This document shows, in pieces, positions 1 to 12,224 of a stretch of 64,000 bases of DNA; the stretch's first letter is position 1; every line of letters begins with the position of its first letter. Location: contig NC_072893.1 in the NCBI RefSeq assembly GCF_027943255.1, positions 930,001 through 994,000 on the forward strand, in the 5' to 3' direction. Source of the DNA: Anastrepha obliqua (lineage: Eukaryota > Arthropoda > Insecta > Diptera > Tephritidae). The notes beneath the pieces were generated by a model. It had not been told where the DNA came from and searched no databases. It saw only the letters and a list, made by a program, of their open reading frames with translations. The position numbers and the translations under genes are program-made.

Positions 1-1075
1 TATTTCGTAACCATGATAACTGCTTCCGGTCAACGCATCGTTTTCCTTCAATTTTTCCTTCCAATATTAATTGTAACATATGGTATTTGGTGCTTCTCAT
101 GATGTGTCCAAGATAAGCTGTCTTGCGACGTTTTATTGCTTGCAGAAGTTCACGTTCTCGATTAACTCGTCGTAGAACCTCTGAGTTAGAAACCAGATCG
201 GTCCACTGAATTTTCAAAATCCACATTTCGAAGGCCTCGAGTCTATTCATGTCAGAGACTTTGAGTGTCCAACATTCCGTGCCATGTAAGAGCGCAGACC
301 GCACATAACACTTCACAAAACGAATTTTAAGATTCATATCGAAGTCAAATTGGGACACATCAGCCGAAATATTATAAAAACCACAATAGAAATAGCTATT
401 CCAATAAAAACCAGAATAGGAATAGCTATCTCTATTCTGGTTTTTATTTCGGCTGATGTGTCCCAATTTTCACTCAACCAGCATCCAAGGCATCTATCTG
501 AAATTCGAAACTTTTTCTATTTTTACATTAGGAACCATCAGTGTTTGAATAGTGTCTGCTCCTGCGTGACTCCTGCTGATATGCATGAATTTCGTTTTAT
601 TAATGTTAATTTTAAGACCGTAATTTTCGCTGCCACGAACAACTTTATTTAATATCGTTTGCAAATCGTTCAAGTTATCTGCTAAAAGTGTGGTGTCGTC
701 GGCATGTCTAATATTATTTATAAGCCCACCATTAACTTTAATGCCTTCATGTGAATCCCAAAGAGCTTCTTGGAAGATTTTCTCAGCATAGATGTTGAAA
801 AGGATGGGTGATAATATACATCCTTGCCTACCGCCTTTAAAAATGGGGATTTCCTTGGATTTTTCATTGTCAACATTAATCACGGCAATCTGGTTCCAAT
901 AAAGGTTTCTTAAACATCGCAACCCTTTTGTGACAATATCGAGTGATGGTAGGATGTTAAAGAGCTTGTCATGTTGCATTGTGTCGAATGCTTTTTGTTA
1001 GTCTAGAAAACTCATTAATACATTACCTACCGCTAATGTTTGCAAAAAAGTTGCTCTCTGGTGCTGGGTGAAATT
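1..1075 (-). mobile_element. Non-LTR retrotransposon (LINE) reverse transcriptase fragment, RTE-like type
   Basis: Reading the minus strand downward from about 1075, an RT domain is visible. There is a motif-A-like FLD.QKAFDTM (one stop inside), then RQGCILSPILFNIYAE, then RHADDTTLLAD where the usual YADD has become HADD. GLKININKTKFMHISR follows, and after a frameshift LGCWLSENWDTSAEIK. Below position 347 the frame resumes with FVKCYVRSALLHGTECWTL and then RRKTAYLGHIMR, the typical tail after the RT core in endonuclease-RT LINEs. An open stretch of 161 codons covers 494-979. The copy is broken by stops, frameshifts and the inverted duplication at 347-469, and it runs off the window at position 1. 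The exact clade is an inference; the LINE RT identity is firm. Confidence 0.85.
347..469. repeat. Imperfect palindrome: inverted duplication within the LINE coding sequence
   Basis: The arms at about 347-402 and 418-469 are near-perfect reverse complements, apart from a 5-bp insertion in the left arm and a few mismatches. The short motif AATAAAAACCAGAATA occurs again between them. Read on the minus strand, the right arm encodes WLSENWDTSAEIKTRIEIA, which is in place as normal LINE sequence. The left arm is its inverted copy and occupies the place where the following LINE residues should be, before the frame resumes as DFDMNLKIRFVK. It therefore looks like a locally templated inversion rather than an inserted MITE. 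Confidence 0.75.
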
Positions 1076-1289
1076 TAAAAAAATCAAAAAATGTATGTAC
1101 CGCTTTTCGTGGGACCGCGTACGTGGCAAGATAGGGTATGGCGATAGGAACAAAATAATTGTATGGGATCATCAGGGTGAAATACTTCGTTTGGTAGGTA
1201 GGGAGATAATTTTCGTGGTGTAGATTCTATGAAGGTTATATTAATCTCTAATGATAGCCAATTTTTGCTGAAGTACTATATTATTTTTG

Positions 1290-1680
1290 TAAGTGTTTGC
1301 CCAGCGATTTGGGTTTGATGATGTTATATATAGTATTCATTATCCGAAAAATGAAGAAAGGAAAGTATTTGCTGAATCTTTTACGGCGTAGTATTTATTT
1401 GCTTCTTCGCATATAGGTGATAAAAGATCACCAAGAAAGAGCGATGTTACATCGCCTAGCTGTTAGCGTTTTCTGGAAATATTTTCACTCCTGGAGTGCC
1501 TTGAAAATCCTGTTGATTTCTTCGCATATCAGTTTCTGACCAATCAGAATTTCCAGTGGCAACTTCATCTTCAGAATCACTTTAATCTGGTGATTGTAGT
1601 ACTTTTTATCTTGGTGAGCGAAAAATAGAATCAGAAGACCTTTCTGAAGTACTATCCCTATGTTTGCTGGCAATGTATGA
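1290..1680 (-). mobile_element. piggyBac-like transposase N-terminal relic
   Basis: In broken minus-strand frames I read an acidic, serine-rich stretch (SDSEDEVATGNSDWSETD), then FQGTPGVKIFPENANS. After two stops comes a segment resembling FLGDLLSPICEEANKYYAVK. An F.G.PG motif followed by a Leu-rich helix and an EE.N.YY motif is the start of the piggyBac DDE domain (DDE_Tnp_1_7). No catalytic aspartate region could be followed further and no TTAA-flanked end is evident here. It could instead be a domesticated-type paralogue fragment, but the stops argue for a relic. Confidence 0.45.
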
Positions 1681-3284
1681 AAGGCCTTCCTCCAAGTTCT
1701 CCTCTCAATTTATATTTTTTTTTTTTTATAATTTATATTTCACTTTATATGCGAGTTTAAAAATATTTATAAATAATATAAAAATAATAATAAAAAAAAA
1801 CATAATAGAGCTGTACACTAACGGTTTTTCAACAACTTTTTTACCTTGCCTGAAATGGTTTCCAAATAACATGAATCTTCTCGCCCTGCAATAGAGCTGC
1901 CTAAAAGTACATTTATTTATTTAGAACAAAAATATATTTATTTGTTTATCACCTAATATACTCAAAAGAAAAACCAATACTGAAATATGTGCTAGTCCAC
2001 TAGCGATGCCGCAAAAGACAAAGAATGACGTGACAAAAGAAGATCTGCAAAATGCTATCCAGTAAAATTTTAGTTGAAACAAAGGAGCCTAATTTTATTT
2101 GTTTCGAAATTAAAATTAACGGTTATCGGCACACTCAAATGTATGCACACGAGAGTTTCGTGAAGTTTAATGAAAAACACAAATTCATGCGCAGGATATG
2201 TAATGTCTTAAACCGAAAATGCTACTACAGGGTTGCCACTTTTACCTTGTTGCAATGTGAATGAAAACATGTTTTTAAGTACTGGCGGTAGGCAGGTTTA
2301 CTAAGTCAAAGCAAACTTGCCAAACTGCTTTTTCACATTACCTCAATCCATTAATTGCAACAATGATATAAAAATCTGCATAAGCTTTTAAGTCATAACT
2401 GTTAATTTTATTTTCTTATTTAGTAATAGTTTCTTACGTATGTGGCGGGATTTGATTTTCTTGTTCTTGATTTCCTCCATGAATGGTGGCTTTTCGCTGG
2501 TAGATATTCGTTTACACATTTCAAGGGTTGTTTATAACATTTCCATTAACTAATTAAAAATCTTCTCTAAACTTAAAATTTTTGGTTTTTCGGTTTTTTA
2601 AACCAGTCTCAATCTCTCTCCCTTCATTTGGAATATCGCCTTTAAATGTTTATGAAGAAGCCTACCGAATATTCTAACTCGTCTTCTTGAAGTGGTTCCG
2701 TTTCTTCAATGTTTGTGCGTATCCTGTAAAACCTTCATTCATGAAATGTAGTGCGCAAAGTTTGCAGAGTTTATGGCGCTTATACTTATATATCAAGCCT
2801 CCGCCAACCCGTTTCCTTGAAACGCAGAAATCGATTGTATTTGTCTTTTCGCAAAACGGAATTACAAGTTTGAGAATTAAAATCAAATATTTCTAATAAT
2901 ATAATGCAAGGGTTAACGAGTTGCAAAAAAAAAATTATGAAACATGCACTTTACCATGTTGAACGCGCCTTGATTTCTACTGAAAAGTTGTGTATATTTT
3001 AATTTACAAAGTTTGTTTATATTTGGAAATGTATAAGCTTAACAGATATAAATAATACATAGTAAAAACAATAATAAGTTTAATACATTTTAAATATCTG
3101 AACCCTTACAAATTCACACAAGAGCACGTCGCTTTTGGCTGAATTTAAGATTCATTCTTTTAGTAAAATTGGATGGTTTCGGTAGTTTTCACCTAATTTG
3201 TAATGAAATAGGAGAAGTTGATTAAAATATTAGAAGAAAAGTGAAAAGCAACAACTTTGGTGGAAAGAGAAATAATATTTAATT
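1681..3284. other. Unassigned AT-rich DNA
   Basis: I recognise no gene or named repeat. There are poly-T and poly-A runs near 1715-1730 and 1790-1800. Short open frames around 2052-2264 and 2674-2896 have no recognisable domain. Confidence 0.5.
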
Positions 3285-3660
3285 TACAAAATGAAGGAAA
3301 AACGTTAAAAAAGATATCAAATTCCACAAAAAGATGCTTTTCAACCATCCACAGCATTTTGCAGAAGAAGGAGAGCGATTAAGAAGGCCTGAAAAATTGA
3401 AGCCCAGCGATAAGGTCGTTGTTATTAGAAAAATCAAGGGAGAGCCGCCCACTTTCGTCCCCAGAAATTAATAGGAATCTCGCTGAGATCAGCAGAATAA
3501 ACGTTAGTGATGAAACCGGCGAAGAACGCTTAGAGCGGCTGGTTAAAATGGGCGAACTCCACGCATTAAGCGGCTTATTAGTGAAAAAAACCGAAAAAAG
3601 CGTTTGGAATTCATAAACAAGTATATAATTAAGTTTCAAAAAGGTACCGTCGAGGAATTA
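3285..3660 (+). mobile_element. Tc1-like transposase relic (DNA-binding and linker region)
   Basis: Across shifting plus frames I read KTLKKISNSTKRCFSTIHSI, the first helix-turn-helix of Tc1-like transposases. RRPEKLKPSDKVVVIRKIKG follows (the GRP-type linker and second HTH), then LAEISRINVSDET, and finally RLISEKNRKKRLEFINKY, which normally lies just upstream of the first catalytic aspartate. At least three frameshifts separate these blocks. The catalytic core downstream is not recognisable. No inverted terminal repeats were found, so the ends are approximate. Confidence 0.7.
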
Positions 3661-5573
3661 CTCATCTAGTAGTCACTTTTGAAATACCCTTTCGTGAAAA
3701 AAAACTAAAAATAATTTTGGCAGATGGGTTTTGATTGAGCAGAATGAGCAAATCATAAAACTTTATGGTAAACAATTTGAGGATCTCCTTACAACTTTAG
3801 GAGGTGGTGTCAATTGGGCGCCAAGATCGGGCGATTCACTCCGCCAGACTTTTTATTATCAGTTTTTCTGAAGTGGCTGGGTTATAAGTACTTAAAAGCT
3901 GCAATCGACGAATGCCCTCAAAATTAACATAACTAAGCCCATTGCGCCAATTCATTGAAAATTGAGACTCTCGGATCGAAGTTAAGGTGCGAAGTCGCGG
4001 TGGATATTTGAACCAGGTCACATTCCATGAATAATGGACTGAATGCACCTTTGAAATAGCTTATTGGAATTTTTTTCATTATGCATGTGCACATATGTAT
4101 GTATCAGCATGTGCGGGTATGTAAGCCAATAAAACTATTTTCTGAAAGCAAAACTGAACGATTCCCAGAATTTTGGAAAATATCGTCTGGATTGTTTATG
4201 TTGTTCTATAAGATATATTAAAAAAAATTAATCAAGAAATTGCGTTTTAATTATTTGACAGTTGGCATGCCGTAACTACGATTTCTTTGATTGAACATTC
4301 GTGCACTCACTCTGAAAATATTTTATTGCGAACTTTTTTGCTGTAGGGCATCCAATTCACCATAGTGCACACCGCTACGTTTCTGTCTACCACAAAATGC
4401 ACTCGTGGATATAGTTTACAGCTAAAGTATTAAATAAGAATTGGAAACTATTGCCGTTGAATTAAATACTGGTTTTTTAGTTTCGTTTGTAAATGGCCAC
4501 TCTGTTTGAGTATCCGCAATATTTATGTAATGTGTAATTTTACCAAATAAACAAGCGAAAGTAAATTGGAGTTGTTAATATTATTATTCGTTTTATTCGT
4601 TGTTCGTTATTCGCGGTCCCATGTTTTTGGTTTCAATTACAATATACGCACACAGCCATACGAACGAGTAGGTACTTGGCCAATTTTTTGCTTCTCTAAA
4701 AGATAAACAAGCAAACAACAAGTAATTTTGAGGCTGCTTCGGGCTAAACATAAGCCAAGAGTCACCATTTAACCAAAAATTGCTTATTCCTGCAACTGTC
4801 ATTTCATTTGTCCAATTTCTTTTTTCGCCTTCGTGCTTTCGCTTACACACATGCACATGCACATACATTCGAATATATCCTGAAACTGTTTTCCCAAACG
4901 CAATGTGGCTGCTGTATGGGCAGATGTTTCAGCAAGATGAACATCACGCTTACAAATACCCACACATACATGCATACATACATATATTTTCATGTATATA
5001 TACATGTGTCGATCACAGCCATGCATACTCATAAATATTTCGCTGTCGAGCATGGCGAGTTTGAAATATTCTTTAAACTTTTCATGCTTGCAATTTCCAC
5101 TTTGTTGTTGGGTGTTATTGTCACTTGTGTTGTGTTGCTATCCTTTCAAGGTTTGGCTAATGATCGGTGAATTTGGGAAACATTTATTATATTCCACACT
5201 GCAATAGTAACCAGCAAAAACAATGAAACATTGAAACCAGAATAAACTACACGACAAAGCTTAATAGTATCGGGTGTGTTTTTAGCTGTATGAGAACTAT
5301 CGCTATAAATAACTATGGTATGACAGCTGAAAGTGGCGTAAGCCACTTCCACCATTAACGCCATACGGCCAGATTTATTGGAAAAGTAGTAAACAAGTGG
5401 ACTGATCGAATGGACCCCGTAACTCGTAGCCGTGGCGGAATTATGCCGGATATTATATTCAAAAAAGAATAGCCATGAAATTATTTACCAGATTATAATA
5501 AAAAACAAATTCATTCCAACAATATTTTGTATTATCATTTTATGTTTTCAAGCTTTTAAGAAAACACGCGATA
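3661..5573. other. Unassigned DNA with CATA/CACATG simple-sequence tracts
   Basis: No supported gene. Around 4850-5010 there are interspersed ACATGCAC, CATACATA and TATATACA tracts that create spurious open frames on both strands. A minus-strand open frame at 3836-4048 has no recognisable domain. Confidence 0.5.
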
Positions 5574-5575
5574 TA

Positions 5576-6706
5576 CGAGGTGTGTTCAAAAAGTATCGTG
5601 ATCGGTATCGACGTTTTATCTTGTCAATCGTAGCGCAGCGTCGTCCTTTCATGGGCCTCTTCAGTTTCGGGAATAAGAAAATGTCACAGGGGGTCAGATC
5701 TGGGGAATACGGTTCCTATGGCATCATTAGTGTGTTGTTTTTTGCCAAAAAGTCGCGCACAAGCAACGATGTGTGAGCACGGGCGTTATCGTGATGCAAG
5801 AGCCAGTTTTTGTTATTCCACAAATCCGGGCGTTTCTAGCGGATTGCTTTGCGCAAATTGGGCATAATTTGCAGGTAATATTTCTTATTGACCGTTTTAC
5901 CCAGTGGCAAGAACTCATGATGCACAACGCCCCTGCAATCGAAGAAAACGGTAAGCAACACTTTTACAATCGACCGAATTTGGCGCGCTTTCTTGGTCCT
6001 GGTTCATGCGGCAGCTTCCATCGAGATGATTGAGCTTTGGTTTCCACGTCATAACCATAATCCTACGATTCGTCACGAGTTATGCTCCTCTGGATCAAAT
6101 TTGGGTCGTCGCGGACAGAGTCCAACATCTCATTAGCAATGTTTATGCGATGCTGCTTTTGGTCGAAATTGAGCAGTTTTGGTACGAATTTTGCGCCGAC
6201 CCGTCTCATGCCCAAATCATTGAAAAAAATCGAATGGCACGAGCCAATCGATATGTCTATGTCCTCAGCAACTTCTCTAACGGTGATTCGACCACGGTGA
6301 TTGGCCAATACCATTTTCTTCACTTCATCAATTTTTTCGTCTGTTGTTGAAGTGCTCGGGCGTCCGGCACTCTTTTCGTCGTTCACATCTTCTCGGCCTT
6401 GTGAGAATATTTTGTACCACCGATAAACGTTGCTTTGGTCCAAAGTAGCTTCTCCGTATGACACAGTCAATATTCGGAATGCATCCGCGCACTTAATTTC
6501 GTTTTTCACACAAAATTTGATACATGTTCTTTGATCCATCTTTTTGGATAGGTAAAAATCGAAGACGAGCCGAAAGACGTGCACGCAAAGTAGCTGTCAA
6601 CAATTAACTGAACACTCAAACTGAACACGAATGGAAAAAGTTCAAACGAAAATTCTGACTTTACATTACTTGGCTCTCTGGCCCGTAGTTTTTAAGTCGC
6701 GCGTCT
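5576..6706 (-). mobile_element. Mariner element (DD34D), inactive
   Basis: The N-terminal half is open from 6584 to 6063: the MDQRTCIKFCVKNEIKCADA helix-turn-helix, YRWYKIFSQGRE, SAGRPSTSTTDEKI, and KFVPKLLNFDQKQHR. The frame ends at RDES, where the Trp codon that normally follows is a TAG stop and the expected VTGDE reads ITRDE. The C-terminal half continues in other frames down to about 5580: GKTVNKKYYLQIMP, HHDNARAHTS (second Asp), and PYSPDLTPCDFFLFPK (third Asp). The Asp spacing is 34. Two further in-frame stops lie in the C-terminal half. The low-coordinate end reads CGAGGTGTGTTCAAAAAGT after a TA and looks like a mariner terminus. The other end, near 6706, matches it poorly, so that boundary is uncertain. 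Confidence 0.9.
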
Positions 6707-7743
6707 AAATTTGCCTTAGATGAAAATCAGAGTTAAACCGAAGCAGAAGAAGAAGAGAGCCGAAAACAAAAGCTGACTGAATGCACAAAAAAGCGAGCCA
6801 CTGCGAGTGCCACCCTTTTCGAGTGTCATTCCTTGCCTTTATGTGCAACAGTAAAAAGCAACAGTCCTTCCAACAATAACAACTCAAATAACAGTACTGC
6901 AAATAAACAATTCTATTTCCGTTACCACATCCGGTGCAAACGAAATACAACAATAGTGGAAAACCCTAAAATGCAAGGATGAGCAACGCAAGTGCGGCAG
7001 CGAATTAGTGGCAAGTGGCAAGCGCCAAGTGGTGGATGGAACGGCTTGCACGATTGCCGAGTGCAATGCCACAGCAGCGGAATGCTCCGATACGCAGTGC
7101 AGTTTGTTTCTTAATTTACCAAATGGAAACAGTATGGAAACGCAGTGTAAAAGTGGAGAGAAGAAGAGGGAATTTGATTCTCACCATTTGCTAGCAGCAA
7201 GTTGCAACAACATCGATGCGACCAGATAGTTACAAACAAATTGCGAGTAATGCGCTTTGGCGTTGACATTCAAAGAGTATCTTTGGTGAGCGCATTGCAA
7301 AGGAGTTGGGGAAGGGGGCTGGTGTTGGTATGAGTTAGTATGCGAAGCGAATGGTCTTGGGCGGATTACAAGCGCACTGTTTCCGATGCTTTCGCCTAAG
7401 TTGGGATTGACGTTCGGACGGTGCGTAAAGATTTTGTTGTGGCGGGGCGGGCCGTTGATGGGGTTAGGGATGGTGGCGAAGCGATTTTCACTTTAAGCGT
7501 TGGTGCTGTCAACAGGAAATAGCAGCACTGCGGGATAAAGTGATGGCATATAGGAGCAGAGGACAGGCACGTAGCTTCCACATCATCCATCCTCATCAGC
7601 TTGGCAGGATTTATCGTAATGCTGAGATGACGACAACGGCGGCGAATGAGTGCGCCCGGCAACAACAAATGCCTCAACACATTTCCGCAACAGTGACATC
7701 GATTGAACAACAACAATTGAAAAACAAAAACAAACATCATCAT

Positions 7744-7803
<60 letters not shown>

Positions 7804-9470
7804 AAGCAGAAACAGCAGGCTAACACTGGCAACATTCATTTCCGGAAATACGATTTACACTGCCAGCAGGCGACGCACAAATAACTGGGAGCATTTCCTT
7901 ACACAGTCTCTGATCTCCACCCCTTCGTTTACTTTACCCACACCACGAAGCCGCCGTTTCCCATCTCAAAACAAAATGGGAAATTAATTGCTTCAAAATT
8001 GCTGCCACTACCATGGTTGTTGTTGTATCGGATTGGCTGCTACAGCCGCCCCCTCTTTGAGCTTTGTCGCCTGGCTTGCGTGGAAATTGGAGCCCGAGCT
8101 TAGTTGCCAACATTGTGCGCTTTTTCATGCCTATCATTGGCCTCTTCATTCAGGCCTAGCAAAAACAAAACAACAATCACAACAGCTACAGCAGCAGCTA
8201 CACCGATCGATTATTTATTTATTGTTAAAGCTCCCGTTGTCAATTGTCGTTGCTGTCACTTGGGTGGGCGATGTGTTTTCCTTCCTGGGTTGGTTGCAAT
8301 TTTTCTTGCGATTGTCGTTGTTGGTGCTGGTGTTACTTTAATAGCGGGCGGCAACAGCTCTTCCGTTTGCATATCATTGATGGCGCCCTTATAATTTATT
8401 CCTTTCGGAGGATATTCGCTTTGGGCAAAAGCAATTGGAAACTATAGCCATAGCACCACGAGACGCGAAACGGACACGAGATACAAAGAGGAGGCATTTA
8501 GTAGTGCAAACGTATGTAATGAAATATTTCAGGCACAGTAAAAATTTATGGTAGTTTCCTTAAGAATTGTTGCCTCTAGTCTGCATATCGGCCGCTCTGA
8601 GATAACTAAGCGAATTTGCAGTTGAGCGTATGCTTGCACACATACAAAAAACAGAGCCCAGAAGCATCCATAACCTTTAGATATGTACAAGTAAATGTAT
8701 GTTCCTTTCGTACCTTTCGACCAGGCATGTATGTTGCTGCCACAGTACAAGGCGCAGCATAAAGGCATTTGAAACTGTCCGTATCCTAGGAATCGGCGCT
8801 AAAAGAAGACTAGAAAATACGTCCCGTTCATTGCCAGTAGCCGCCACGGCCGGAGATGTTCATTAATAGTGCATGAAAATCTGATATATTGCACTCTTAA
8901 AAATTCGCCCACAATATATTGCAGCTCGAAAGGATTTGGGAAGAGAGCTTTTAATATTCAACAAACGTCCATAAATCAATTCCAAAGACAATACATTGCG
9001 GATAAGATGGCGGATACTACGAGTGTAGCGGAGAATCTAGGAAGTGGGATATTAAGAAAGTATTGCGAAATGATTGTCGCTGCTTAAAATGAGTTTCAAA
9101 AATTTAGGCTGCTGAAGAATCGCACGACTATGTAATTTTTTTTGTTAAAACTGCAGTCAGAGATGTTCAGTTTTTGATGCATGATGACTCTCTTGTTGTT
9201 GCAAAATTTAAAACTAATTTTGATATTTATTACTCGTATATTTTCATTCCGATTTGTGTATTTAGTCGGAGTGAGATGTGCCCATTTTTTAAGAAAACGA
9301 AGAAGCTGTGGAAAAATATCACGTTTCAACTTCAAGCAAATATTTTTTATTTAAATATTTAAAGCAGTTTTTGTTGTTCTATTTAAACGTAATTTTTGAT
9401 ATGGAAGCGGTGTTGTTTTTTAGATCACTTTGCACGTATTCGAGCATCGCTAAAGTAGCGAGAATTATCA
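6707..9470. other. Unassigned DNA, relatively GC-rich for this window
   Basis: No domain was recognised. The part from about 7000 to 8400 is less AT-rich and contains several open frames. These include 7540-7884, which reads through the CAACAG tract as polyglutamine, and 7008-7229, which contains many Cys codons. It could include an exon or UTR of a host gene, but I see no splice-site series or conserved domain to support that. Confidence 0.4.
7744..7803. repeat. (CAACAG)n microsatellite, about 10 units
   Basis: A 60-bp uninterrupted run of alternating CAA and CAG triplets is preceded by CATCATCAT and followed by CAGAAGCAGAAACAG. In one plus frame (7540-7884, 114 codons) it encodes polyglutamine, an opa-type repeat; on the minus strand it gives polyleucine. 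Such tracts occur in fly coding exons, UTRs and introns alike, so it is not evidence for a gene by itself. Confidence 0.95.
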
Positions 9471-9471
9471 G

Positions 9472-10600
9472 GTCAGTCCATAAGTTCGTCCGTTTTTTAG
9501 AGGTGGTTTTAAAATTAATAAAAAATATGTTTAAAGTATTTATTAATCAATAATATATGGAAAATATAATGGATGGAAAATATCATTATTTACAATGGCT
9601 TCCCAAGGCATAGGCAAATTTTTAATTCCCTGCTCAAAAAATTGTTTGTCCTTGGAGCACAAATACGCTCCGATATCCCTTTTTATAGCTTCTTTTGAGG
9701 AGTAGTTCTTGTTACTCATATGGGATTGAAGTCCACGGAAAAGGTGATAATCACAAGGTGCAATATCCGGAGAGTATGGTGGATGCGGCATTCGCTCCCA
9801 TTCGAGCGCGTTCAGCTTGCCTAATGTTTGCCTTGCGGTATGAGGTCTTGTGTTGTCGTGGTGAAGCAGAACTTTGCGTCTATTCACTAAAGACGGTCAA
9901 TTTTTTTTAAGTGCCTCATTCAGGTTTGATAGTTAATGGGAATAATAATCAGCAGTTATCGTCTGGCTTGGTTCCAGAAGTTCATAATAAACAATACCGG
10001 CCATATCCCACCAAATAGACAGGAGAATCTTCTTGGGGTGAAGGCCATCTCTAAGGGTCGGTTCTGGTGTTTCATTTTTATCTAACCATTGGCGTTTGTG
10101 AACAGAATTACTGTAAAGGACCCATTTTGTTCATCACCAGTAACGATACGGTTCAAAAAACTTTCATTTTCAAGCCGCACATTCACTCTCTGCTGAAGGT
10201 TGGCGACGGAAAGTCTATGCGGAACCCATTTTCCCAGCTTTGAAACCTTTCCCAACTGAACCAGGTGCCTGTGAACTGTTCCATGCGATGAATTTAACCT
10301 CTGAGCTATCATATCGACTGTCAAATTTGGCTCAGTTTCCATGAGTTCAAGCAAGGCGTCGGAGTTAAAGACTTCAGGACGACCAGCGCGCAGGGCAACC
10401 TCCACGTCGCAGTTACCACTTCGGAAGTTTGAAAACCACTTTTGCGCAGTCCTTACACTCACGGTATCCTCTCCATGAACAGTGTTTATTTCTGCAGCAG
10501 TAGTTGTTGCATTTTTACCACTTTTATAAAAAAAATACAAAATATGCCTCTTATACGCGTTTGAAGATTCCATATTATTTTTTAACAACACGTGCTTCTA
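9472..10600 (-). mobile_element. Mariner element (DD34D), inactive, one end missing
   Basis: The N-terminal half is open at 10591-10082: NAYKRHILYFFYKSGKNATT, TAQKWFSNFRSGNCDVE, AGRPEVFNSDALLELMETEP, WVPHRLSVANLQQRVNV, and the first catalytic Asp in IVTGDE. A small deletion seems to have removed residues before ENESF, and the frame is lost just after GDE. The next part is readable in shifted frames across 10080-9890. The C-terminal half is open at 9887-9543: LLHHDNTRPHTARQT with the second Asp and HPPYSPDIAPCDYHLF with the third, spacing 34. A probable terminal repeat, TCAGGTCAGTCCATAAGTT, begins near 9470. The matching end beyond 10600 was not found, so the element seems truncated at its 5' end. 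Confidence 0.9.
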
Positions 10601-10779
10601 TCCGCGATTAAAATCATATTTCACTGGATGCCCAACAACATCGAGAATTTCAATTAATTAATCCCCTTCTTTTGTGATGTCCGACAATTTAATGCAAAAC
10701 AGTGCGCCTACAACAAATCCAACAACAACGCTACTTGCAACAATATTTGTTTAACATTCGCAGAGGTTTACATTTCGTG

Positions 10780-12224
10780 ATGCTAGAAAGTCAGCTTCAG
10801 AGATATCAAATCAATAGTTGGAGGGAATGTAAACGATCTTAGGACCTCGTCTCAAACCGATGTAGATGGTCTCTCAGCTTGTTTGTTCAAAAAACTACTT
10901 ATGCCTAGCTGAGCCTCTTACCTTTATTTTCAATTACTCTCTGGCCTCAGGGAAGCCCGGTCTTTAAAAGTGGCAAAAAAATGATGTCCGTAATAATAGA
11001 CAGATCTCAAAGCTATCTTCAGATTTCAAATTATTTGAGATTGTTGCAAATTGGAAATTGAATTGTGTTTTGCCGTTAAAAACCTTGTTTCTCCAGGTAT
11101 CACATCGTTTGCTTCTGCTGAAATTGGCACCTTTGGGTTTTCATTTTAAAATTCTACTTAACTGATGGGCGCCGCCTTGTAGCTGTTGATAACGTTGTTT
11201 CAACGCCATTCATCGCGACCTCCGATGCCCTCCAAGGCCCCTATTTTTTGTTCTTTTCACCTCATGTTTAAAATTTGCAAATTTCCTGCTTTATGCTGGT
11301 GACCTTAAAATATTTGCAACCAACACAGATTTACGCGACTCAATCCGACATAAATGGAGTCAGTGAAGGGGCTGTAAAAATCAGCTCACGCTTAATATCA
11401 ATGCTTTCATGTAACTGATAGTGGACATACCAACACTTTTTATACTTCCTATAGTATTGCGGGCTCTGTCAATATGTGACCCGAAGAAAGGACCTTGGTG
11501 TGTTGTATTTGGTTCCAAGCTAACATACGAGTATAATAGCCATGTCGATTATATTCTTTTGCGCTTATATTTGATGTTAGCTTTTATCCGCCGAAACTGT
11601 TAGATGTTTGCGAACCCCTGCACAATTAAATTTCTGTATTGTGCATTGGTAAGGTCAAGGAAGGAGTATGCAGCGTTTATTTGGAGGGCTTACACAAAAA
11701 TTCAATCTAACCACTTGAAAAAAAATTTCTAAAATTTTTCACTGCCCTCACTAAATATTTCACTGCCACTACCTTCCTACTATTCTCAAAAGGAACTAAT
11801 TAGCCTTCCTACGCTTGAGACCATTTGTAATTAACCTCATAACTGGCTCTATTGACTGTCCTTCTCTTTTAGAAAAGATCGCTTTTAAATTTCCTTTCAG
11901 AGTTCTTCACTATTCAGAATGCCTTAAATTGCTTTTTCTAGAAGTAGTTATTTTGTCAACGCTCCCATATCCTTGTACTGAACTAAATTTAGTCCGCAAT
12001 GCTTTAGAGTTAACTTCACGTAATCAATACCGTCTTTAGCTAAATATTTACGGAAATTTTTCTCTGCGCTGCATCCCTACTGGGCTCAGCTATTTTATTT
12101 TGTCCTAATTTTAATATTGAGCTACATTTAGATTACTGTTAGTCTGTGCTTCAAGGCTTGAAAAAAATGCATCTAGTCTAGTCTGTAGAGTCCTGTAATC
12201 ATAGACTTAAACAAATAAATAAAG
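10780..12224 (+). mobile_element. Jockey-like LINE fragment, 3' portion
   Basis: Decayed plus-strand coding: FKSGKKMMSVIIDRSQS resembles the 'KSG...NYRPIS' region of jockey/CR1-type RTs. RRLVAVDNVVSTPFIATSDA then matches the segment leading into the G.PQGS motif, where the glycine and serine are degraded (ALQGP). Further blocks are open at 11421-11603 and 11815-12039, the latter containing VINLITGSIDCPSLL, a typical post-RT motif of these LINEs. The 3' end is followed by AAACAAATAAATAAAG, consistent with a short A-rich tail. Stops are frequent. The YADD box was not found. A related 3' fragment lies at 36705-36953 on the opposite strand. Confidence 0.75.

Noticed and set aside
347..469. MITE inserted in the LINE
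   Set aside because: One arm encodes the LINE residues expected at that position, so the palindrome is better explained as an inverted duplication of local sequence. No target duplication is visible.
4799..5170. Overlapping open frames with Cys, His and Met-rich peptides
   Set aside because: Produced by CATA/CATG/CACA simple sequence on both strands; no domain.
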